Shown: in pieces, positions 35,105 to 43,619 of the stretch
Numbering within the stretch: position 1 is the first letter of the stretch
Layout of the letters: every line of letters begins with the position of its first letter
Assembly (NCBI GenBank): GCA_035628135.1
Contig: DASPKM010000010.1
Span: 496,001 to 560,000 of the forward strand
Length of the DNA stretch: 64,000 nucleotides
Direction: 5' to 3'
From: DASPKM01 sp035628135
Lineage (GTDB): Bacteria; Bacteroidota; Bacteroidia; Chitinophagales; Chitinophagaceae
Position numbers and translations under genes: made by a program
Notes under the pieces: model-generated
Seen by the model: the letters and a program-made list of their open reading frames with translations, nothing else
Told to the model about the DNA's origin: nothing
Databases searched by the model: none

Positions 35105-37201
35105 ATGTACACAGAAGCCCTAACAAAAAAACTAAGCAAGGCCACCAGCAAGCTGATAGCCAGCCTTCCCGACATCAATAAAGAGCACGTAGCCGAACTG
35201 CGTGATGTGCTCAGGTTTCATGAACACCGCTATTATATTCTGAGCGATCCCCTGATCAGCGATTATGAATATGACCAGCTGTTCAAGGCCCTGGAAAAAA
35301 TCGAAAAAGAAAATCCTTCGCTCATTACACCGAGCTCTCCTACACAAAGAATAGCCACGGCCATTACCAGGGAGTTTGCCACGGCGCAACACCTGGTGCC
35401 AATGCTGAGCCTGGAAAATTCGTACGATGAAGAAGACCTGGTGGATTGGGACCGCAAGACGCGCGAACTAACAGGATTGCAAACCGTAGAGTATTGCATC
35501 GAGCCTAAGTTCGACGGAGCGAGCATCTCTGTTATTTACGAGGACGACCTGCTGGTGCGCGCCGTGACAAGAGGCGATGGCGTGACCGGCGAAGACGTTA
35601 CAATAAACGTAAAGCAGATCTATTCCGTTCCGCTGCATGCGCCGTTTTCGACATACGGCATCCAGCAGATAGAGATCAGGGGCGAAGTAATGATGAGCAA
35701 GAAGAGCTTTAAAAAATACAATGACCGGCTGGCCGAACAAAACCTTCCGCCCTTAGCTAACCCACGCAATGCGGCATCAGGCACTTTGCGCATTAAGGAT
35801 CCCAGGGAGGCCGCCAAGCGTGGACTGGAAGCGTTCCTGTATCACGTGGCCTATGTGCATTCAACTGGAAAGGCCTCGGCAATGACCAAATTGCTGGAAA
35901 CGCATTCCGGCAGCCTGCGGCTGTTATGGGAGTTGGGCTTTCGTTGCCCTGAACAGGAAAAAAAAGTAGTGAAGGGAATCGAAGGCGTGATTGCTTACTG
36001 TCAGGAATTTGAAAAGCAGCGGGACGAACTGCCATATGAAATCGATGGCATGGTGATAAAGGTGAACGACGTGGAGTTGCAGGACAAGATGGGCATGACC
36101 ACGCACCATCCGCGCTGGGCTATGGCGTACAAGTTCAAGGCAAGGCAGGCTACCAGCAAGCTGCGCGATGTTGAGTTCCAGGTGGGCCGCACCGGATCCA
36201 TTACGCCTGTGGCCAAAATAGACCCAACGCCCATCGGCGGGGTAACGGTTACTTCTATTTCCCTTTTCAATGAAGACGTGATCCGCGAAAAAGATCTGAA
36301 GAAAGGCGATACCGTGTTGGTGGAAAGAGCGGGGGATGTAATTCCTTACATCGTACGGTCAATGCCCGAGCTAAGAACAGGCGATGAGCAACCCATTAAG
36401 TTCCCTACGCATTGCCCGGTGTGTAAAAGCAAGCTGGAAAAATCAGAGGATGAAGCCGCCTGGCGCTGTGTAAATTTTAACTGTAAGGCACAAGTGCTGG
36501 AGCGCCTCATTCATTTTACCAGCAAGGATGCAATGGACATTCGCGGATTGGGAGCTGCCAACATTCATAAGTTTTATGAGCTGGGATTCTTACAGGATGT
36601 TCCCGGCATCTACCGGTTACCGTACGACGAGATCAGGAAGCTGGAAGGCTTTGGCGAAAAGAGCATCTCCAATCTCAGCTCGGCGATTGAAGCCTCGAAA
36701 AAACAACCCCTGCACCGCCTCATTTTTGCGCTCGGCATAAGATATGTGGGAGAAACCATGGCGAAAACGCTTGCCAATTCGGTACATTATTTGCCCAATT
36801 TCAAGGATTCATCTGTTGAAGAGCTGTTGAACCTGGAAGATGTAGGGCCGAAAGTTGCAGGCAGCATATTCCAGTTCTTTCATAACAAGGATAACCTGAA
36901 ACTGCTGGAGGAGCTTGAGGCCCTCGGCTTATCGCTCACAAGCCACCGGTCTAAGAAAGCCACAGCGGATAACCTTGGGGGACAAACGTTTTTATTTACA
37001 GGGACTTTGTCCAAATTGAAGCGGAGCGAGGCTGAGGCCATGGTAGAGCAACAGGGAGGAACGATTTTAAATGGTGTTAGCAGTAAATTGAACTACCTGG
37101 TGGTGGGTGAGGATGCCGGCTCGAAATTGGAAAAGGCAAAAAAAATTCCCACTATCAAAATAATAAGTGAAGAAGAATTTCTACACTTAGCAGCCCCTTA
37201 A
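35105..37201 (+). CDS. ligA: NAD-dependent DNA ligase
   Basis: 698 residues, a normal LigA. The NAD-binding Ia region (HRYYILSDPLISDYEYD) precedes the adenylation motif EPKFDGAS with Lys135. The OB fold follows, then a four-Cys zinc finger (CPVCKSKLEKSEDEAAWRC ... NCKAQ), helix-hairpin-helix repeats (LEGFGEKSISNL, LEDVGPKVAGSI) and a C-terminal BRCT domain (QTFLFTGTLSKLKR). It seals nicks in replication and repair. It is divergent from the Nudix regulator. A 7-bp hairpin without a T-run begins at its stop. Confidence 0.97.
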   Translation: MYTEALTKKLSKATSKLIASLPDINKEHVAELRDVLRFHEHRYYILSDPLISDYEYDQLFKALEKIEKENPSLITPSSPTQRIATAITREFATAQHLVPMLSLENSYDEEDLVDWDRKTRELTGLQTVEYCIEPKFDGASISVIYEDDLLVRAVTRGDGVTGEDVTINVKQIYSVPLHAPFSTYGIQQIEIRGEVMMSKKSFKKYNDRLAEQNLPPLANPRNAASGTLRIKDPREAAKRGLEAFLYHVAYVHSTGKASAMTKLLETHSGSLRLLWELGFRCPEQEKKVVKGIEGVIAYCQEFEKQRDELPYEIDGMVIKVNDVELQDKMGMTTHHPRWAMAYKFKARQATSKLRDVEFQVGRTGSITPVAKIDPTPIGGVTVTSISLFNEDVIREKDLKKGDTVLVERAGDVIPYIVRSMPELRTGDEQPIKFPTHCPVCKSKLEKSEDEAAWRCVNFNCKAQVLERLIHFTSKDAMDIRGLGAANIHKFYELGFLQDVPGIYRLPYDEIRKLEGFGEKSISNLSSAIEASKKQPLHRLIFALGIRYVGETMAKTLANSVHYLPNFKDSSVEELLNLEDVGPKVAGSIFQFFHNKDNLKLLEELEALGLSLTSHRSKKATADNLGGQTFLFTGTLSKLKRSEAEAMVEQQGGTILNGVSSKLNYLVVGEDAGSKLEKAKKIPTIKIISEEEFLHLAAP

Positions 37202-37267
37202 AATATTTCTGGGGTGCTGGTAACCGTGAGGAATAGTCGTATTTTTATAACCCTAAAAGTAAGAGGC

Positions 37268-37831
37268 ATGATCAAAAAGCTTCCCGGCGAAGAATGGAAA
37301 CCACTGCAATTCTCAGGCTGGAAACATTTACGGAAGAAATACGCCCTTTCATCACAAGGCCGTATCGCAAGTTATACAGATGATATCTTCAAGGATGGCA
37401 AGCTGCTGGAGGGCTCTTTAACTACGGGTTATAAAACCCTTAACCTTCACAGGCCGGGCAACAATGGTACATTGTACATCCACCGCGAAATTGCGCGGCT
37501 GTTCCTGAAGAAAAGTTCTCCCAAGCACAAATACGTCATTCACGTCAACCACCAGAAGCTGGACAACTCAGTAAAGAACCTGCGTTGGGCCACGCTCGAG
37601 GAAATGATAGAGCACCAGCAGGATAGTCCCGCCAAAGTAGCCTATAAAAAAGTCCAGGCTAACCGTACCACCGGGTTAAAGCTGAATGCCAACCAGGTAA
37701 AGGCCATCAAGAAGTTATTGAACGATAAGAACCGCACAGCCACCATCAAGCAACTGGCAGATAAGTACGGCGTAAGTGAAATGACCATGTACCGGATCAA
37801 GAGCGGCGAGAACTGGGCCCGTATCAAATAA
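37268..37831 (+). CDS. NUMOD4/HNH-type DNA-binding protein
   Basis: 187 residues from ATG 37268, placed directly before the domain start. The N-terminal NUMOD4-like segment has EEWKPLQFSGWKHLRKKYALSSQGRI cut to its core WKPL and SSQGRIASY. An HNH_3-like block follows: IHREIARLFL, then IHVNHQKLDNSVKNLRWAT. A C-terminal helix-turn-helix (KQLADKYGVSEMTMYRIKSG) completes it. This order is that of HNH homing-type nucleases of phages and free-standing genes. The usual NHIDG segment reads NHQKL, so activity is uncertain. It is not inside an interrupted gene here. Confidence 0.75.
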   Translation: MIKKLPGEEWKPLQFSGWKHLRKKYALSSQGRIASYTDDIFKDGKLLEGSLTTGYKTLNLHRPGNNGTLYIHREIARLFLKKSSPKHKYVIHVNHQKLDNSVKNLRWATLEEMIEHQQDSPAKVAYKKVQANRTTGLKLNANQVKAIKKLLNDKNRTATIKQLADKYGVSEMTMYRIKSGENWARIK

Positions 37832-37848
37832 GACTGAAACATATCAGC

Positions 37849-38892
37849 TTGCTCCAACATTTTTCCATTACTCTCATCACAATGTTGTGTTCGCTGTTGC
37901 TCTGTCCCTGCATACAGGCTCAGCAGCAGGCAATTAAAAATCTCGTGTTCGAAGGCGCGGGCATAAGAGGCATCGCGTATTGCGGGGCCATCCGTGAGTT
38001 GGAAGACAAAGGACTGATGACCGGCATCGAACGGGTAGGCGGCACTTCGGCGGGAGCTATTACGGCATTGACACTTTCACTAGGTTACTCCGGACAGGAG
38101 ATCGCTACCATTATTACAGAAACCAATTTCAAAAAGTTCAACGACGGCAGGTTTTTCTTTGCGGGAGGCATCAACCGCCTCCAAAAATATTTTGGCTGGT
38201 ACAGGGGCGAGCGCTTCACGAGGTGGCTGGAACAAATGATCGCCTCCAAAACAGGCAATGCCGATATTACTTTCGAAGAATTGCACCAGCAAGGGTTCAA
38301 GGACCTGTATGTAACGGCCACCTGCCTTAACGAACAGCGGTTGGTGATTTTATCAAGGGAAACCTATCCCAACATGCGCGTAAAAGATGCTGTGCGCATT
38401 TCCATGAGCATTCCGTTTTACTTCGAGGCCGTGTTCATCGATACCATGGGTAACGTTGTCAAACATCCGAAAAAGAAGAACAACCTGGATGTAATGGTTG
38501 ATGGAGGCTTTACTGGCAATTTTCCTATTAAAATATTCGATAGCAGCCGCTACATGGCGGTGGTTTCATCGTCCAATAATTTTATGATCAATCCTGCTAC
38601 GCTCGGCTTCAGGATCGATCGCGCCGAACAGATCACCAGCGATAGTGCCGGTGGATCGTTGGCGCCCATGACCGTAGGTAACCTTCGGGAATATGCCGGT
38701 GCATTTTATAATATCATTATCGAAAACCTGAACCGGCAAACCTTGAGTGCCGATGACTGGAAGCGAACGGTGTCCATAAGCGATGGAAAGATCGGCCCTA
38801 AGATCCGCAAGCTTTCTAAAGCTGAGATAGAAATGCTGATGGAAAATGGACGGGTTGCAGCAAAAAAGCACTTTAGTCCAAACCAACCTTGA
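37849..38892 (+). CDS. Patatin-like phospholipase, exported
   Basis: 347 residues from TTG 37849, which gives a plausible signal peptide (ending CIQAQ); ATG 37882 would shorten it to an unlikely 14 residues. Patatin motifs are complete: the oxyanion loop FEGAGIRG, nucleophile Ser in GGTSAGAITA, and the catalytic Asp in VDGGFTGNFPI. It is a serine lipid acyl hydrolase, probably periplasmic or outer-membrane linked. It lies 17 bp after the HNH gene; no functional link is evident. Confidence 0.85.
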   Translation: MLQHFSITLITMLCSLLLCPCIQAQQQAIKNLVFEGAGIRGIAYCGAIRELEDKGLMTGIERVGGTSAGAITALTLSLGYSGQEIATIITETNFKKFNDGRFFFAGGINRLQKYFGWYRGERFTRWLEQMIASKTGNADITFEELHQQGFKDLYVTATCLNEQRLVILSRETYPNMRVKDAVRISMSIPFYFEAVFIDTMGNVVKHPKKKNNLDVMVDGGFTGNFPIKIFDSSRYMAVVSSSNNFMINPATLGFRIDRAEQITSDSAGGSLAPMTVGNLREYAGAFYNIIIENLNRQTLSADDWKRTVSISDGKIGPKIRKLSKAEIEMLMENGRVAAKKHFSPNQP

Positions 38893-38972
38893 ATACCGGT
38901 CATTAGGGAATTTGTAACTTGCCGGCCGCTAACCCAACTTCCAAACCTTACGTCGGTCACAAATCACTCGTT

Positions 38973-39641
38973 ATGCTGAAAGCTTCAACGCTCAAATTTT
39001 TAAAAGATCTAAAAAAGAATAATAACAAACCCTGGTTTGAAGCGCATCGTGATGTGTACGAGGCTGCACGCGCCGATTTTGAAGCATTTATCCAGTCGGT
39101 GCTTGACCGGCATAGCAAGAACGATCCCGACCTTAAGGAGCTGACCGCTAAAAAATGCATGTTCCGCATTAACCGCGACGTCCGTTTTTCAAAAGACAAA
39201 TCGCCCTACAAAACCAATTTCGGCGCCAGCATGGATAAGGGTGGAAAGAAATCGGGGCTTGCGGGATATTATTTTCATTGCGAACCGGGCAAGAGCTTCC
39301 TGGGCGGAGGGTTGTGGATGCCTGAAAGCCCGGTTGTAAAGCGGGTGCGCCAGGAAATTGATTACTCGCTGGATGAATTCAGGAAAATCATGACCGGCAA
39401 AAAATTTAAATCGTTTTACGGAGACCTGTATACAGGGGAAGATGTGCAGTTGAGCAAGGTGCCGCAGGGATTTGAAAAAGACAATCCCGCGGCCGAGTAC
39501 ATCCGGTTCAGGAGTTGGTTGGTGCTGCATGAGCTAAGCGATGCGGAGCTTACTGCTTCGATGCTCGTAAAGAATACGGTTGAGGCTTATAAGCTGATGC
39601 AGCCATTTGTTAAGTTTTTGAATAGAGCAGTGGAAGAGTAA
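38973..39641 (+). CDS. DUF2461 (TIGR02453) family protein
   Basis: 222 residues from ATG 38973. Family features are LKFLKDLKKNNNKPWFEAHRD at the N-terminus, the core FRINRDVRFSKDKSPYKTNF, and GYYFHCEPGKSFLGGGLWMP. TIGR02453 proteins are widespread and conserved but without an assigned function. Cytoplasmic. The stop codon touches the AT-rich repeat that separates it from the convergent asd gene. Confidence 0.85.
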   Translation: MLKASTLKFLKDLKKNNNKPWFEAHRDVYEAARADFEAFIQSVLDRHSKNDPDLKELTAKKCMFRINRDVRFSKDKSPYKTNFGASMDKGGKKSGLAGYYFHCEPGKSFLGGGLWMPESPVVKRVRQEIDYSLDEFRKIMTGKKFKSFYGDLYTGEDVQLSKVPQGFEKDNPAAEYIRFRSWLVLHELSDAELTASMLVKNTVEAYKLMQPFVKFLNRAVEE

Positions 39642-39742
39642 TTATTGATTATTGATTACTGATTATTAATTATTCGCAAGTCAAAAATTTGATCCTGATT
39701 CAGCAGTGGACAATGAATAATTAATAATCAATAATTAATCAA
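39641..39742. repeat. AT-rich inverted repeat without a gene
   Basis: Two arms face each other between convergent genes. TGATTATTAATTATTC (39660-39675) and its exact reverse complement (39715-39730) form a perfect 16-bp repeat around a 39-bp centre. Imperfect ATTATTGATT-like words extend both arms outward. The same arms flank the four-helix-bundle gene at 58291-58755. The right arm forms the last four codons and the stop of asd (LINY), so the element has altered the end of that gene. Confidence 0.75.
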
Positions 39743-40741
39743 TTTCTGTTGCATTAAATACTCCGCAATCTGCACTGCATTCGTAGCCGCTCCCTTGCGC
39801 AGGTTATCGCTCACTATCCACAGGTTAAGCGTATTAGGCTGCGATTCATCCCTGCGTATCCGTCCTACGAACACCTCGTCTCTTTCGTGCGCATCCATTG
39901 GCATGGGATATTGTTGTGTTGCCGGTTCATCGGTTACAACTACGCCCGGTGATGCGGCAAGCACCTGCTTTATTTCTGCCACGTCGAAATCTTTTTCAAA
40001 CTCCACGTTCACTGATTCGCTGTGCCCGCCTATAACGGGTATGCGTACCGTGGTAGAGGTTACACGGATCGAATCGTCGCGCATGATCTTCCTGGTTTCG
40101 TTCACCATTTTCATTTCTTCCTTGGTGTAGCCATTGTCCAGGAATACGTCTATTTGCGGGATAGCATTCAGGTCGATCGGATATTTGTAGGCCATTTCAT
40201 AGTGGCCATTGGTGCCTTTAATGGCGCGTTCGCGTTCTGCGTTCAATTGGTCAACCGCTTTTTTGCCGGTGCCTGTAACACTTTGATACGTGCTTACTAC
40301 GATTCGCTTGATATTGTATTTTTTATGCAGCGGGTTAAGCGCCACCACCATTTGTATAGTAGAGCAGTTGGGATTGGCGATGATCTTATCGTCTTTTGTC
40401 AACGCATCGGCATTTATTTCGGGGACTATCAGTTTTTTGGATGGGTCCATTCTCCATGCCGAAGAGTTGTCGATTACCGTAATGCCTGCCGCCGCAAATT
40501 TAGGGGCCCATTCCAGCGAAGTGCTGCCGCCGGCGGAGAACAATGCAAGTGCAGGTTTGGCTGCAATGGCATCGTCCATGCTTACCACCGTGTACGATTT
40601 CCCTTTGAATTGAACCTGTTTGCCAACGGATCTTTCCGATGCAACGGGGATCAACTCGGTTACGGGGAAATTACGCTCGGCCAACACCTGCAGCATTTTG
40701 GTGCCTACAAGACCGGTTGCGCCTACAACTGCTACTTTCAT
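39728..40741 (-). CDS. asd: Aspartate-semialdehyde dehydrogenase
   Basis: 337 residues from ATG 40741 (MKVAVVGATGLVGTKMLQVL). It reduces aspartyl phosphate to the semialdehyde in lysine, threonine, methionine and peptidoglycan precursor synthesis. The active-site Cys is in ANPNCSTIQMVVAL, and the catalytic His is in GGHSESVNVEF. The length is normal. The frame upstream to 40780 is ignored because the NADP-binding start is canonical. The C-terminal residues LINY are encoded by an AT-rich repeat. Confidence 0.95.
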   Translation of the reverse strand: MKVAVVGATGLVGTKMLQVLAERNFPVTELIPVASERSVGKQVQFKGKSYTVVSMDDAIAAKPALALFSAGGSTSLEWAPKFAAAGITVIDNSSAWRMDPSKKLIVPEINADALTKDDKIIANPNCSTIQMVVALNPLHKKYNIKRIVVSTYQSVTGTGKKAVDQLNAERERAIKGTNGHYEMAYKYPIDLNAIPQIDVFLDNGYTKEEMKMVNETRKIMRDDSIRVTSTTVRIPVIGGHSESVNVEFEKDFDVAEIKQVLAASPGVVVTDEPATQQYPMPMDAHERDEVFVGRIRRDESQPNTLNLWIVSDNLRKGAATNAVQIAEYLMQQKLINY

Positions 40742-40935
40742 ATTGCTGATTTTGATTTTAACCACTGTTTTATTTATCACAGATTTTTAAACAGATTTAA
40801 GGATTCCATAGATATGCATGTATATCTCGGTATACAGCATACAACCCGTTAAACTCTTTTACTACCCCAGGCGCATCCGTGTAATCCTCAGATCCGTTTT
40901 TTAAACTGTGCTATAATCTCTACGATCCAAATCAA

Positions 40936-40961
40936 AAAGCCTTCCGTGATTGGAAGGCTTT
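40936..40961. terminator. Orphan bidirectional terminator-like hairpin
   Basis: AAAGCCTTCC/GGAAGGCTTT, perfect 10 bp with a 6-nt loop. T/A runs on both sides let it work on either strand. No annotated gene ends nearby: asd starts at 40741 and runs away, and the next gene begins at 41139. It may end an unannotated RNA or insulate the divergent genes. Confidence 0.7.
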
Positions 40962-40974
40962 CAATTTATTCTGT

Positions 40975-41032
40975 AACATACAAAACGATTGCTAACCTTC
41001 CGGATGGGAATGTTTCATGCGTTTTGTATGTT
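40975..41032. repeat. Perfect 13-bp inverted repeat
   Basis: AACATACAAAACG (40975-40987) and CGTTTTGTATGTT (41020-41032) are exact complements around 32 bp. The downstream bases are T-rich. It could be an RNA hairpin or a two-site operator. Confidence 0.6.
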
Positions 41033-41138
41033 TCTTTGAATTGGACATCGCGGCTCAAAAATACAGCCTTGAGAATTTTCCCCAAAAAAAATGTTTTTTT
41101 CCCATGGACACGTCAGCGGGATGTTGGTGATTTGAATC

Positions 41139-42893
41139 ATGAACACGAAGATTGAACAGCAGCGCCGGGGTTGTGTAAACCGGTTAATGTTTGGATTGTT
41201 TAACATCACATTGATGTTATACGGACACCTGTCGGCGCAGGAGCCTCGGCGTTTTGACGTAGTGATCCATGAAATTTTTCCCGACCCAAGTCCGGCCATA
41301 GGTTTACCGGCAAGCGAGTTTATCGAGTTGCGGAATATATCAGGTGTTGCATACAACCTGCGCAACTGGAAGATCAGCGATGGCAGCGCTACGGCCACGA
41401 TTGCCGTCAATTACATACTAAAGCCGGATAGCCTGGTAGTGATTTGCCCCTCAGCTGCGGTAGTTGCTTACGCTGTGTATGGAGCAACGATTGGCGTTGC
41501 AGGTTTTCCATCGCTTAATAATGATGGAGATGTGATCAGTGTTCATTCGCCCGGTAACAACATTATACATTCGATAGCATATGAACCTGGTTGGTACAAC
41601 AATGCGGTAAAGAGCGAAGGCGGATGGGCACTGGAAATGATGGATGCGCGCAATGCATGCGGAAAAGAAAACAATTGGAAGGCCAGCATCGATGCGAGCG
41701 GGGGCACGCCAGGCAGGAATAATTCTGTGCAGGCAATCAATCCCGACCTCGGCCCGCCTGCGTTGCTGCAAACGTATACTGTCGATAGCGTTACCGTAGT
41801 TGCTGTATTTGATGAAGCAGTGGACAGCAGCACCGCCACTACTGCTAAGAACTATGAACTACAGAAAGGTCCGCTGGTCGTGAATGCGGCGCCTATTCCC
41901 CCAGGGTTTAAACAAGTGTACCTGACGATGGGCGGGGCGCTGTTGCCGGGTATGATATACGATCTGCACGTGGCCGGCATTACTGACTGTGCCGGTAATA
42001 ACATTGGAATAATGAATAGTGCCAGGTCGGGCCTTCCATCAGACGCGGATGTTGGCGATTTGCTCATAAATGAAATTTTGTTCAATCCAACCGCTACCGG
42101 GTCAGATTACGTTGAGGTATACAATAAAAGCGATAAGATCCTCGATGCGTCCACCCTGTTCCTTTGCAACAGGAATGCCGTTGGTGTATTAAGCGCGCCT
42201 GTAAAGCTTAGCGAAACGCCATTCCTGGTGTTCCCGGCAGATTTTATCGTAGTTACCGCTAATACAGCGGCTGTAAAAAATCAGTACAGTGCGGTCCGGC
42301 CACTGGCGCTGCTCAGCCTTGCTCAATTTCCTTCCTTGCCGGACGATAAAGGCAGTATTGTGCTGCTCAATCATGCGGGAACGATCATCGATGAACTGGC
42401 GTATGATGAAAAATGGCATTTCCCGCTGCTGGTGAACCGGGAGGGTGTGTCGCTGGAGCGGATCGATTACGGCTTGGCAACACAGGATAAAGACAACTGG
42501 ACTTCAGCCGCTGCCGATGCAGGTTATGGTACGCCGACCGGCCGCAACTCGCAGTTCAAAACCCATCGATACCTCCAGGGAAAGGTAGAGGCTGACGCGC
42601 CGGTGTTTTCTCCCGATGGTGATGGGCATAATGATCTTTGTTTCCTTCATTACCAGTTTCCCGAGCCCAATAATGTGGCCGCGGTTACGGTGTTTGACGT
42701 AAATGGGATGGAGATAAGGCGCTTGTACAAGAATACCAGTTTATCGGAAAAAGGTGTGTTCCGATGGGATGGATTGGATGACCGGGGCATGCCCGCAGCT
42801 GCTGGTGTGTACATCATCCTGACGCAGGTATTCAGCATGGATGGCAGACATAAGAATTTTAAGAATGCTGTCACATTAGCTCGTTCATTTTAG
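41139..42893 (+). CDS. Secreted lamin-tail-domain protein with CHU_C/FlgD-like C-terminus
   Basis: 584 residues. A signal sequence (MFGLFNITLMLYGHLSAQ, whose own Met at 41187 is an alternative start) precedes a lamin-tail domain (VVIHEIFPDPSPAIGLPASE, FIELRNISG). A linking Ig-like region and a second lamin-tail domain (DLLINEILFNPTATGSDYVE) follow. The end (FSPDGDGHNDLCFLHYQF ... GVFRWDGLDDRGMPAAAGVY) is an FlgD-like/CHU_C domain used by type IX secretion cargo. It is likely a surface or extracellular structural protein. No catalytic motif was seen. Confidence 0.8.
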   Translation: MNTKIEQQRRGCVNRLMFGLFNITLMLYGHLSAQEPRRFDVVIHEIFPDPSPAIGLPASEFIELRNISGVAYNLRNWKISDGSATATIAVNYILKPDSLVVICPSAAVVAYAVYGATIGVAGFPSLNNDGDVISVHSPGNNIIHSIAYEPGWYNNAVKSEGGWALEMMDARNACGKENNWKASIDASGGTPGRNNSVQAINPDLGPPALLQTYTVDSVTVVAVFDEAVDSSTATTAKNYELQKGPLVVNAAPIPPGFKQVYLTMGGALLPGMIYDLHVAGITDCAGNNIGIMNSARSGLPSDADVGDLLINEILFNPTATGSDYVEVYNKSDKILDASTLFLCNRNAVGVLSAPVKLSETPFLVFPADFIVVTANTAAVKNQYSAVRPLALLSLAQFPSLPDDKGSIVLLNHAGTIIDELAYDEKWHFPLLVNREGVSLERIDYGLATQDKDNWTSAAADAGYGTPTGRNSQFKTHRYLQGKVEADAPVFSPDGDGHNDLCFLHYQFPEPNNVAAVTVFDVNGMEIRRLYKNTSLSEKGVFRWDGLDDRGMPAAAGVYIILTQVFSMDGRHKNFKNAVTLARSF

Positions 42894-42924
42894 TCTATCT
42901 TGCGGAAATTAAACAAAAACACCA

Positions 42925-43332
42925 ATGAAAAAACTCCTACTTGCCCTGGTTATACTCACAACATTGACATCGGGCGCAATTGCACAGCAACCACAGGCAA
43001 CAACAGCACAACCGGCAGAAAAGTTCATGCAGATCACCACGATTGAATCGGTGGTGGGCGGAGGATTCGGCCGTTCAAAAATGGTCATCACCAAAGAAGA
43101 CGGCGCGCAGGAAGAAAAAGACCTGGAGAATCTTTTCAGCATGACGGGTATCAATTTCAAGAACATCAGATCGAATGAAAGCGTGATCCTGCAAACTCTA
43201 AAATCATATACTGATGCAGGCTGGAAGATAAAAGCCACTATTCCCCTGACGCTGAGCCCGGGACAAAACGGAAGCGGTATTTTTATGACGCGTTACTTAC
43301 TGGTACGTGAAGACAAAAAAGCAGGATTTTAA
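42925..43332 (+). CDS. Small exported protein of unknown function
   Basis: 135 residues with a clear Sec signal (MKKLLLALVILTTLTSGAIA, cleavage after AIA). The mature part starts with a Gln/Ala/Thr-rich linker and then a compact alpha/beta region (ITTIESVVGGGFGRSKMVIT, SYTDAGWKIKATIPL, MTRYLLVRED). I do not recognise a family. It lies 31 bp after the lamin-tail gene and may be cotranscribed. A structured region and terminator follow it. Confidence 0.65.
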   Translation: MKKLLLALVILTTLTSGAIAQQPQATTAQPAEKFMQITTIESVVGGGFGRSKMVITKEDGAQEEKDLENLFSMTGINFKNIRSNESVILQTLKSYTDAGWKIKATIPLTLSPGQNGSGIFMTRYLLVREDKKAGF

Positions 43333-43344
43333 GATAACGGAATT

Positions 43345-43556
43345 GTTAAGCAGGGGCTGTCGCGGCGCTATTACGTACTCTATACATCGGGATGACCGAA
43401 TGTTCAATGATACCTTTTGAATAAATCAGTTTTTGAGGATCGCCATAGCCCCGGCACTATTACCTGACGTGCGTTCCGGATGTTCTTGGATAGCCGGGAA
43501 AGCGCCTAAAGTGAATGTTCTTTAAAATTTAGCCCCATCGTGTAATGGGGTTTTTT
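43345..43556 (+). ncRNA. Candidate structured RNA or structured 3' UTR
   Basis: After the stop at 43332 there is no ORF, but a stem pairs 43353-43365 (GGGGCTGTCGCGG) with 43440-43452 (TCGCCATAGCCCC): 12 of 13 positions pair. A second stem, CCCGGC (43450-43455) with GCCGGG (43493-43498), shares bases with the first, so the two exclude each other. An intrinsic terminator (43531-43556) closes the unit on the plus strand. It lacks tmRNA, SRP or 6S hallmarks. It may be an independent RNA or the 3' UTR of the small exported protein; no clear promoter was found. Confidence 0.4.
43531..43556 (+). terminator. Intrinsic terminator
   Basis: CCCCAT/ATGGGG (43533-43538 with 43545-43550, 6-nt loop) followed by T6. 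The direction is plus. It ends the transcript of the small exported protein and/or the candidate RNA. Confidence 0.85.
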
Positions 43557-43571
43557 CTAAACCAAAAACAT

Positions 43572-43601
43572 AAGCCCCTGGCAGAATTTTGCCAAGGGCT
43601 T
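43572..43601 (-). terminator. Terminator of the META-domain gene (bidirectional)
   Basis: AAGCCCCTGGC/GCCAAGGGCTT pairs at 10 of 11 positions around an 8-nt loop. On the minus strand ATGTTTTTGG follows; on the plus strand CTTTTTC follows. It lies 19 bp past the META gene stop. Confidence 0.75.
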
Positions 43602-43619
43602 CTTTTTCGTAGTATAGGT

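Larger units (their letters stand above)
40742..41138. other. 397-bp intergenic region: repeat, terminator and inverted repeat
   Basis: No gene is supported here. From left to right: CACAGATT-type repeat words (40780-40905), a small TGTATA/TATACA hairpin near 40815-40835, a GC-rich hairpin with T-run (40936-40961), a perfect 13-bp inverted repeat (40975-41032), and an A/T-rich stretch before the gene at 41139. It divides asd (minus) from the lamin-tail gene (plus), so promoters for both must lie here, but no exact TAnnTTTG box was identified. Confidence 0.6.

Noticed and set aside
37190..37222. Hairpin at the ligA stop as a terminator
   Set aside because: The 7-bp stem with a bulge has no T-run on either strand.
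40022..40852. 276-codon open frame opposite asd
   Set aside because: asd is unmistakable on the minus strand; the shadow frame is rich in Cys/His/Phe with no domain.
43345..43556. tmRNA, SRP RNA or 6S RNA
   Set aside because: There is no tRNA-like end or tag ORF, no GGAAG-type SRP loop, and the 5' and 3' ends do not pair in a 6S-like rod.
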